Shown here piece by piece: positions 1 to 6,200 of a stretch of DNA of 9,245 bases. The notes under the pieces are model-generated. The model had not been told where the DNA came from, did no database searches, and saw only the letters and a list, made by a program, of their open reading frames with translations. A program made the translations under genes and the position numbers. The first letter of the stretch is position 1. Each line of letters begins with the position of its first letter. Where the stretch lies: NCBI GenBank assembly GCA_002508545.1, contig DAVH01000016.1, forward strand, positions 25,471-34,715, read 5' to 3'. The stretch is from Methanomassiliicoccus sp. UBA6. GTDB taxonomy: Archaea; Thermoplasmatota; Thermoplasmata; Methanomassiliicoccales; Methanomassiliicoccaceae.

Positions 1-1
1 G

Positions 2-94
2 AAGAAGTACGAGCGCGTGGTCCTCCGCACCGAGGTCGGGGGCCGGCGCATCCTCGAGCCGCCGGTGGGCGACCCGGTGCCCCGCATCTGCTGA
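2..94 (+). CDS. 3' end of a rightward gene, product unknown (partial)
   Basis: Reading from base 2 there is an open frame of 30 codons ending in TGA at 92-94; the 5' part lies outside the window. The visible tail is rich in charged and Pro/Gly residues (begins KKYERVVLRTEV, ends DPVPRIC), which suggests a soluble protein end with no membrane segment. Third codon positions are almost all G or C, as in the strongly coding genes of this window, and this supports real coding. I do not recognise the family from this tail. It converges with the VIT-like gene: its TGA is followed directly by that gene's stop codon on the other strand. Confidence 0.7.
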   Translation, partial: KKYERVVLRTEVGGRRILEPPVGDPVPRIC

Positions 95-685
95 TCACAG
101 CAGCGACTCGATCCAGAAGCAGATCAGGAACGCCGCCACACCGGCCACTGCCATCCTCGCGCCCTGGACCCAGGGGTTGCGCTGTCCCGCCCGGCCCATG
201 GCCGCGCCGACCACGAACAGGATGGTGATCGCCAGCCCCAGGCTGACATAGGCGGCCAGCTGGATGTCCTGCTCTCCGACCAGCAGGAACGGGGTCAGGG
301 TGATGGTCCCGGCGACGATAGGGGCGCAGAAATTGACCGCCGCCACCAGCATGATGGTGTACCTGGAGATGCTGTGAAGGTGGGTGTCCTCGAGCGATGT
401 CAGCATCGCGCGCTCCATCTCCCGCATCTTGATCGATTGCTCCATGGTCTCTGCCTCGAACACGCTGATGCCAGTGGAGATGCCCAGCGCCACGCTGCTG
501 GTCACGATGGTCACGATGACTGTCCTCAGGCTGGGGTCGCTGGAGAACGCCGAAGCTATGAGTATGCCCAGTATGACGAAGGTGGAGTCGAACATCGTGT
601 TGACGAAGAAGCGGCGCAGGGTGGGGCCGGTCTCCGGCTCGTCCAGGACCGCCCTGATCTTCTCGCTCAGGCCATTAGGTGCCAA
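95..685 (-). CDS. VIT1/CCC1-like integral membrane protein (putative metal ion transporter)
   Basis: A 196-residue protein with five predicted hydrophobic helices at about residues 33-48, 54-74, 109-131, 142-164 and 176-194. The long polar helix between helices 2 and 3 (75-108) is rich in Glu and Met (E77, E79, E82, E89, E91; M81, M87, M90, M94). This matches the VIT/CCC1 fold, where the cytosolic helices between TM2 and TM3 bind metal and TM1 carries an Asp (here probably D33 in FVNTMFDSTF). Known relatives move Fe2+ or Mn2+ out of the cytosol, but many archaeal members are untested, so the substrate is inferred. The start is TTG at 685-683. No in-frame ATG lies upstream before a stop at 721-719, and no clear ribosome binding site precedes it, so a short-leader transcript is likely. 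It diverges from the tRNA gene and converges with the gene on its left. Confidence 0.82.
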   Translation of the reverse strand: MAPNGLSEKIRAVLDEPETGPTLRRFFVNTMFDSTFVILGILIASAFSSDPSLRTVIVTIVTSSVALGISTGISVFEAETMEQSIKMREMERAMLTSLEDTHLHSISRYTIMLVAAVNFCAPIVAGTITLTPFLLVGEQDIQLAAYVSLGLAITILFVVGAAMGRAGQRNPWVQGARMAVAGVAAFLICFWIESLL

Positions 686-715
686 TTCAGATACCGTAGG
701 AACGAATGACGTGGT

Positions 716-731
716 CGTTTATGACCTTTCG
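716..731 (-). promoter_or_regulatory. Probable archaeal BRE/TATA promoter of the VIT-like gene
   Basis: On the minus strand the sequence reads CGAAAGG followed by TCATAAAC (731 to 717), which resembles a BRE plus TATA box. Its centre lies about 35 bases before the TTG start. The usual 25-27 base spacing would put transcription start near 694, giving a leader of only about 9 bases. This agrees with the lack of a ribosome binding site. Confidence 0.45.
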
Positions 732-770
732 TGTTGGCGGCCTTCGCCCCGCTGCCATCGCACCGCTGAG

Positions 771-785
771 GCATATTTTTAATAC
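771..785 (+). promoter_or_regulatory. Probable TATA box of the tRNA-Val gene
   Basis: An AT-rich stretch (GCATATTTTTAATA) in otherwise GC-rich sequence is centred about 32 bases before the mature tRNA 5' end at 811. Archaeal TATA spacing predicts transcription start near 804-806, so the 5' leader of the precursor would be only a few bases. Confidence 0.55.
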
Positions 786-810
786 CCTCTCCTCATTCAG
801 ACCAACGCAC

Positions 811-883
811 GGGCTCATGGTCTAGCGGTTATGACGTTGCCCTTACACGGCGAAGGTCGCCGGTTCAAATCCGGCTGAGCCCA
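811..883 (+). tRNA. tRNA-Val, anticodon UAC
   Basis: The full cloverleaf folds by hand. The acceptor stem GGGCTCA (811-817) pairs with TGAGCCC (876-882), and the discriminator is A883. The D stem is GTC/GAC (820-822 with 833-835). The anticodon stem 837-841 pairs with 849-853 (one G-U), with the 7-base loop CTTACAC giving anticodon TAC at 844-846, which reads valine codons. The T arm is GCCGG/CCGGC around TTCAAAT (859-875). The B-box-like GGTTCAAATCC (862-872) is perfect. The gene has no intron and encodes no CCA (bases 884-886 are CTC), so CCA must be added after transcription, as is usual in archaea. Confidence 0.97.
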
Positions 884-1057
884 CTCCCACTTACTGGCAA
901 GGGATACCGTTCTCCCCTTCAAGGTATTTTGAAATGGTCATCACCCCAGCGTGGTGCCCGGGTCCTGTGACGGTCCGCCGCTCATCTTGCTCTTCAGCCA
1001 GATCTGAATTGAGACACGCCAAAAGGATAGTGGATGGCCTCAACGAGATCGCTGGGA

Positions 1058-1078
1058 TATGAAAAACAAAGAAAGAGT
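1058..1078 (-). terminator. T-rich archaeal-type terminator after the transglutaminase-like gene
   Basis: On the minus strand, about 16 to 36 bases past the stop codon at 1094-1096, the RNA would read CUCUUUCUUUGUUUUUC. Only a weak 3-bp GGC/GCC hairpin precedes it. Oligo-T runs like this act as termination signals for archaeal RNA polymerase. The rest of 884-1093 shows no gene, RNA or repeat that I can support. Confidence 0.5.
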
Positions 1079-1093
1079 TTGGCCGAAAGCGCC

Positions 1094-2791
1094 TCAGCAT
1101 GGTAGCACGGTGCAGGTGAAACCGTTCAGCACTGAGGCGGGGTAATCCCCGATACCGTACGATGAGTTGGTGGTCTCGCAATAATAGTAGGTCCTTCCGT
1201 CATGACTGAAGAACCATCCAGACAATCCGACCCCTGCTACCCCGACGGCCATGTGGCCGGTCTCCCCAGGCTTTGTGAACATGAGGAGGACGGTATCGAT
1301 ATTGATGGAGCTGGCTTGCATCAGAGAGGCATATAGCACGGCCACATCCTCGCAATCCCCGACGTGATCGACCAAGGTTTCCACCGAGTACCGGGGATAT
1401 TCCTCCTGTCCAGTCGATTCGATATCATACATGTAAGGAATGGTCTGGACGAACTTCAGGACGAACTCCGCCTTCTGATAGACGGTATACCCTCTGGAAT
1501 CGGCCATCTGGTCCAGTTTCGCCGCTATGGCCTCCACCCATTTATCATCGGTCACATACGAGGCGTAGTCGTAGTTCCTGGCCTGATCGTGGTACATATA
1601 GTAGTCCGATCCAGGAATAGTATCGGTCAACGTCCAGGACATACCGCCGTAATTCCAGGAGAACGAGATGGGGAAACTGCTGTGCCCGAGATAGAAGTGC
1701 CATGTCGAGCTCCACGCGCTTCGGTCCCCATCCCGTTCGGCCTGGACCCGCCAGTAGTAGGTGGCGTTGTCCTGGATCGATGAGGTCAATTGATACCTTG
1801 TCTCCTCGACCGTCGTGTTGACGACAAGGAACGAGAACGAAGAGGTGTTGCTCACCTGAACGTGGTAGCTATCGGCATCTTCGACAGAGGACCATGTGAG
1901 GTTCGTGAAGCCTTTTATCGCGGTCGCTGTCTGCGAAGGCCCAGTAGGCGAGGGGACCGGGACCTCGACGTCCCAAACGAAGCTGTAGGATCCACTCCAT
2001 GCGCTCCATATCGATCCCTCATGGGCCATCACCCGCCAATAATAGGTAACGCCATCCTGCATCCTGACATTGAGGTTGTATTGATTGGACGGCGTGAGGA
2101 CATAGAGCAAAAGGATGGAGTAATCGGGGCGATCGGATAGCTGAAGGCGATACTCCTCCGCCCCGTTCACCGAAGCCCAACGAAGCACCGGGGCTTCGGC
2201 AGATAATACGCCACCGCTCTCTGGAGAAAGCAACGATGGGGCATCCAGCATGGTGCTGACCGTGAACAACCAGTAGGGACAGAACGGACCATATCGGCCG
2301 TCCTTGACCGCGGCCACTTCCCACCAATAGGCCTCGCCGTTCGTTAGGTCAGACAGGGTATAGTATGTCTTTTCCGTGCTGGTGTTGAGATAGAAAGACG
2401 ACGACCCTCCGATGACCACCAGCGTATAGCTTTCCGCACCTGGCACCGGCGTCCAGTACAACGTTACCTCATCATCCTGAACCACGGAGTTATCCTCTGG
2501 CAGAAGCGGTGTCGATGCTGTCAGCTCCCCGACGTCGGCATCCCCGTTCGGCGATGCGAAGACGGCGGGGATCAAGATCGCCGACGCGATGAGCGCCCCG
2601 GCGATGATGATGGCCGCGGCGATGGCCAGGGTGCCCTTGGTGACGGACCTGATGGGCCGGATCTCGTGGCCGGGTGGCACTCGAAGAAGATAGTGTATCT
2701 GCTGCTGTTGCACGGCCTGCTGCTGAGCTAGCTGTCTCCTCCGCGATAGCTCGGCCTCAAGGCGGGGGTCCGTGGGCTGTTGGTTCGCCAT
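1094..2791 (-). CDS. Membrane-anchored surface protein: three FN3-like repeats plus transglutaminase-like cysteine protease domain
   Basis: A 565-residue protein. Residues 1-53 are polar, with a Gln run at 22-31 and several Arg, and are likely cytosolic. Residues 54-78 form one hydrophobic anchor; the rest is likely extracellular. Three beta-sandwich repeats follow at about 92-180, 186-274 and 283-370, each with a shared YYWRV-like strand and a W/G-rich end, as in fibronectin type III domains. The C-terminal domain (about 400-565) is transglutaminase-like: the nucleophile is C480 in VGDCEDVAVLYASL, the histidine is H513 in TGHMAVGV, and E539 in YYYCETT sits where the third residue (usually Asp) is expected. 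Such domains cut or cross-link proteins or peptides; the substrate is unknown. Six N-glycosylation sequons (N136, N297, N315, N325, N342, N542) all lie outside the membrane. ATG at 2791 has GGTGA at 2802-2798, 6 bases upstream. It diverges from the large kinase gene. Confidence 0.88.
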   Translation of the reverse strand: MANQQPTDPRLEAELSRRRQLAQQQAVQQQQIHYLLRVPPGHEIRPIRSVTKGTLAIAAAIIIAGALIASAILIPAVFASPNGDADVGELTASTPLLPEDNSVVQDDEVTLYWTPVPGAESYTLVVIGGSSSFYLNTSTEKTYYTLSDLTNGEAYWWEVAAVKDGRYGPFCPYWLFTVSTMLDAPSLLSPESGGVLSAEAPVLRWASVNGAEEYRLQLSDRPDYSILLLYVLTPSNQYNLNVRMQDGVTYYWRVMAHEGSIWSAWSGSYSFVWDVEVPVPSPTGPSQTATAIKGFTNLTWSSVEDADSYHVQVSNTSSFSFLVVNTTVEETRYQLTSSIQDNATYYWRVQAERDGDRSAWSSTWHFYLGHSSFPISFSWNYGGMSWTLTDTIPGSDYYMYHDQARNYDYASYVTDDKWVEAIAAKLDQMADSRGYTVYQKAEFVLKFVQTIPYMYDIESTGQEEYPRYSVETLVDHVGDCEDVAVLYASLMQASSINIDTVLLMFTKPGETGHMAVGVAGVGLSGWFFSHDGRTYYYCETTNSSYGIGDYPASVLNGFTCTVLPC

Positions 2792-2797
2792 GGCCTT

Positions 2798-2802
2798 TCA
2801 CC
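2798..2802 (-). promoter_or_regulatory. Ribosome binding site fixing the start of the transglutaminase-like gene
   Basis: GGTGA on the minus strand, 6 bases before the ATG at 2791. It matches the core of the archaeal anti-Shine-Dalgarno complement (GGAGGTGAT). Confidence 0.6.
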
Positions 2803-2852
2803 AGAACAGGGGCGCGGAGGCAAGGTACAGCGTTTAATCTTGCTGGCCTCCT

Positions 2853-2892
2853 ATCAATCTTGATTATAATATAAAATAATTAGAAATATGAT
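2853..2892. promoter_or_regulatory. AT-rich core of the divergent promoter region
   Basis: This 40-base stretch is nearly all A/T in a GC-rich window and contains TATAATATAAAATAAT (2865-2880), which offers TATA boxes in both directions. Leftward initiation would fall near 2840-2845, about 50 bases before the transglutaminase-like gene. Rightward initiation would fall near 2898-2905, leaving a leader of about 350 bases before the kinase gene. A second leftward TATA candidate, GATTAAACG, lies at 2839-2831. An inverted repeat ATCAA-TC-TTGAT sits at 2853-2864, and AATCTTG occurs twice (2836-2842, 2856-2862) exactly 20 bases apart, so a regulator could bind here. Confidence 0.5.
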
Positions 2893-3019
2893 TCCGCTTG
2901 AACAGCGAACACTCTATTATGAGGAGCTACCGCCGCGTTGCGCCAGTGGTCCACGTCCATCTCGTTTTGCGTTCGGGAAGACAAGGTTCTGATCGAGGGC
3001 TTTGATCGTTGCCATGATA

Positions 3020-3040
3020 TGGCCAAACCGTCTGGCCAAA
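3020..3040. repeat. Paired TGGCCAAA direct repeat / hairpin
   Basis: TGGCCAAA occurs at 3020-3027 and 3033-3040, 13 bases start to start. TGGCCA is its own reverse complement, so the pair could also form a 6-bp stem with loop AACCGTC. It lies in the leader region of the kinase gene. Confidence 0.5.
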
Positions 3041-3070
3041 TCCTAACATGGAGCATGAAGTGTCATAAGG

Positions 3071-3082
3071 GAGACCGGTCTC
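3071..3082. repeat. Perfect 12-bp palindrome GAGACCGGTCTC
   Basis: The 12 bases equal their own reverse complement. This is a possible dimer-binding operator or chance; function is not known. Confidence 0.55.
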
Positions 3083-3090
3083 GGCCTTCG

Positions 3091-3115
3091 ATGTTCGTAG
3101 AGAACATGGCGCCAT
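3091..3115. repeat. Overlapping dyads: ATGTTC-N5-GAACAT and ATGGCGCCAT
   Basis: ATGTTC (3091-3096) and GAACAT (3102-3107) are exact inverted copies around GTAGA. The last two bases begin a perfect 10-bp palindrome, ATGGCGCCAT (3106-3115). With the 12-bp palindrome just upstream they form a tight cluster about 140-180 bases before the kinase start, as regulator sites or RNA hairpins would. Confidence 0.5.
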
Positions 3116-3241
3116 TTTCAATAATCGGAAACCTATTCGGGGAGACATTGGGGGCCTTTGACGATTCGGACAACGTCCGACGTAGCGTACTGCCGCCCGG
3201 GGTAGCGAGCCCCCTCTCGCCTGGCCCTGGGCCCCAAGTCC

Positions 3242-3246
3242 GGTGA
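3242..3246 (+). promoter_or_regulatory. Ribosome binding site of the large kinase gene
   Basis: GGTGA lies 5 bases before ATG 3252 and 8 bases before a second in-frame ATG at 3255. Either could be the start; the protein would differ by one Met. Confidence 0.6.
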
Positions 3247-3251
3247 ACTGA

Positions 3252-6200
3252 ATGATGTTTACTGACTATGAGCTGGTCGAAAGGATCGAGGAAACGCCCA
3301 CTACCTCGATCTTCAAAGCGTATAGCAAGAGAGATCCTAGCCGACCGCTCATCCTCAAGGTCTTCAAGGCGGGCAGCCTTTCCGAGGCGGCGAAGGGCCA
3401 GATAAGGCAGAAGATAGAGCACCTCAGGATACTGAACGACCCGCTGCTCATCACGCCGACCCATTTCGGTGAACGAGAGGGGACCTGCTACATGGTCCAT
3501 GAATACTTCGACGGGGTCCCCCTCGACCGGCTGATGAGGGAGCGCTCCAGGCTCCCGCTCGATAATTTCCTCGTCATAGCCTGCGCGCTGGCCCACGCGC
3601 TGGAGAAGGTCCATGAGGCGGGGATCATACACGGCGGCATCAAGCCCCGCAACATCCTCGTCGACCGCGACCTTAACATTCGCCTGATGGACTTCATCAC
3701 CGCGGTGGACGTGCGGGACGTCAGCCATTTCATCTATGACCGCTCCTTCATCCGCAACACCCTGGCCTATACCTCGCCGGAGCAGACGGGGCGCATCAAC
3801 CACCGGGTGGTCTTCTCCTCCGACCTCTATTCCCTGGGGATCGTGTTCTACGAGATGCTGGCCGGCCGGGTGCCGTTCCTCTCCAATGACCCCCTGGAGC
3901 TCATACATCAGCACCTGGCGAGGGAGGCGCCGACGGTCCGCGAGCTGGACCCGGAGGTGCCGGCGGTCGTGAGCGACATCATCGCCAAGCTGATGCTGAA
4001 GGAGCCGGAGAAGCGGTACCAGAGCAGCAAGGGGCTGCTCGACGACCTCGTCCGGTGCAGGGACGAGCTCTCGGCGCACGGCACCATTCGCTATTTCCCC
4101 CTGGAAAAGAGCGTATGCACCCACCGGGTCACCTTCATCTCCAAGATGGTCGGCCGGGACGATGAGGCGAGGGTCATCCTCGACGAGTACGAGAAGGTGA
4201 TCAATGGAGAGTTCCGCTCGCTCTTCATCTCCGGGCTGTCGGGCATCGGGAAGACCCGCCTGATACAGGAGCTGCAGAAGCCTATCGTCAAGCACCGCGG
4301 GTACTTCGCGTCAGGCAAGTTCGACGTGTACCAGAGGAACAGCCCGTACAGCTCGCTCATCCAGGCGCTCAGCGGCCTGCTTCGGACGTTCCTCACCGAG
4401 AGCGATGAGCGGGTAGCACTGTGGCGGTCGAGGATGCTCGAGGCCGTGGGCCAGAACGGGAAGGTCCTGACCGACGTGATACCCGAGCTGGAGATCCTTA
4501 TTGGCGTGCAGCCCCCGGTGAAGGAGCTGCCTCCGGTCGAGTCGCTGAACCGCTTCCACGACGTCTTCGACCGGTTCCTGGGCTGCCTTGCCAGCGAGGA
4601 GAACCCCCTGACCCTGTTCATCGACGACCTGCAGTGGTGCGACGTGGCCTCCTTCGACTTCCTGGCCAACCTGTTCTCCAACCACCAGGACCACCCGTAC
4701 CTCTTCCTGCTGGGGGCGTACCGCGACAACGAGGTGGATTCCAGCCACCCCCTGACCAAGCTCATCAAGGACGTCCGGGAGAACGGCCGGCCGCTGAAGG
4801 AGGTCAGCCTCGGCCCCCTGAGGCCGGAGGACTGCCACGAGATGGTGTCGTACATCCTGGATTCCCCTCTCGAGCAGACCAGGGCGCTGTCCTCGTTCAT
4901 CAGCGCCCTGACCGAGGGGAACCCGCTGTTCGTGAGCGAGAGCCTCTCGTACCTCCACAACGAGGACCTCCTGTACCTCGACGACGAGAGGCAATGGCGC
5001 TGGGACCTCGACCGCATCCGGCGCTCCCGCATGCCCACCACCGTGGTCGCGCTGTTCAGCTCCAAGATGCACCGGTTCCCCCCGGAGCTCAGGACCCTGC
5101 TCGAGTACTGCGCCATCATGGGGAACACCTTCTCGCCCTCCGAGCTGTCACTGATCACCGAGCGGACCCTGGTGGAGGTGTTCGAGACGCTGAAGCCCGC
5201 CCTGGGCCAGGGGCTGATCATCGAGAGCAAGAGCCAGCTGAGGTTCATCCACGACAAGGTCCAGGAAGCGGCGCTGGCCGCCATCCCGGCGGAGAGGCGC
5301 CGCCGGATGCACAGGCAGGTCGGAGATCACTTATTGTCCTCGGTCCCCGCGTCCGCGGAACTCGAGAAGCTGGATAACCTGTTCACCATCGTGTCCCACC
5401 TCAACCTGGGGCGGGAAGAGGATCTCGAGCCCGAGAGAGCATACCTCCTGTCGGACCTGAACTATCATGCCGGGAACCGGGCGCTCAACTCCCTGGCCAC
5501 GGAGGCGGCGAACGAGCACTTCAACATCAGCCGGGAGCTCCTGCCCGACGACTGCTGGGACGACGCCCACTACGCGAGGACGTTCAGGATATTCCAGAAG
5601 GCGGCCAAGACCGAGCTGATGTGCGGCCACTATGGGCGCTCGGAGAGGCTGCTCGAGCAACTGCTGGAGCACGCCAAGGCCGACCTGGATAAGGCGGAGT
5701 GCCTGGCGGAGCAGACGACCTCCCTCTCGTCCATCGGGAATTTCATCAAGGCCATAGAGACGGCGAACCGCGGCCTCGCCTACTTCGGCAAGGCCATCCC
5801 CGAGGACCCCGAGGAGGCGGACCGGAGGCGCCGGGAGCTGATGGCCGAGATCGAGACCGACGGCCGCGACGTGTGCGAGGCCATTCTGAACATGCCGTTC
5901 ACCACCGACCGTAAGAGCAGGATCGAGCTGGCGTTCTACAGCGAGCTCATCCCCGACCTGTACATGTCCGGCCTGGTGCCCCAGCTCTACCTCTCGGCCG
6001 CGCAGTCCACCAAGCACTGCCTCACGGGAGGCATGGACGAGTCGGTGATCTACTCCTTCAGCATCATGGGGCTCCAGCTCGGGGAGGTCGGGGAGTTCCA
6101 GCAGGCGTTCCGGTACGAGGACCTGGCCCGCAGCCTGTCGGCGAAGTATCCCAACACCTTCGGGGCCACGAGAGGCATGAACGGCGTGGTGTGGTGCAAC

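Larger units (their letters stand above)
2893..3251 (+). other. Leader / intergenic region before the kinase gene, no confident gene
   Basis: About 360 bases lie between the AT-rich promoter zone and the kinase start. No TATA-like element is obvious close to 3252; the best nearer candidate is the weak TTTTCAATAATC at 3116-3127. A possible tiny ORF (2919-3005, 28 codons) and an open frame ending at 3244-3246 have no recognisable product and more mixed third positions than the genes around them. The region holds several palindromes (3020-3115) and a GC-rich fold near 3199-3235 (GGGG 3199-3202 with CCCC 3210-3213, or GCGAG 3205-3209 with CTCGC 3216-3220). It may be a long structured leader or the remains of a lost gene. 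Confidence 0.4.

Noticed and set aside
918..933. TTCAA-N6-TTGAA inverted repeat after the tRNA as a terminator
   Set aside because: The stem is five A/T-rich pairs and no T run follows, so it cannot be supported as a terminator.
811..1000. tRNA-Val as an integration site of a mobile element
   Set aside because: I looked for a repeat of the tRNA 3' end elsewhere in the window and for an integrase, and saw neither.
891..1181. Minus-strand open frame of 96 codons downstream of the transglutaminase-like gene
   Set aside because: It overlaps that gene's 3' end in another frame, runs through the T-rich terminator tract, and shows no recognisable domain.
2919..3005. A 28-codon ORF starting ATG just after the predicted rightward transcription start
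   Set aside because: It has no ribosome binding site and no recognisable sequence, and an ORF this short is easily open by chance.
2927..3148. Minus-strand open frame of 73 codons and neighbouring short frames as remains of a transposase
   Set aside because: No transposase motif, terminal inverted repeat or target duplication could be recognised.
3063..4295. A 410-codon open frame on the minus strand opposite the kinase gene start
   Set aside because: It is a low-complexity, Arg/Leu/Val-rich antisense translation of a GC-rich gene, and the plus frame there has clear kinase and ATPase motifs. Other long minus-strand frames (7470-9071, 5331-6581, 4091-5284) are rejected for the same reason.
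4421..5377. A long Pro/Arg/Gly-rich open frame on the plus strand in another frame inside the kinase gene
   Set aside because: Its composition is typical of an out-of-frame reading of GC-rich DNA, and the real frame carries Walker motifs across it.
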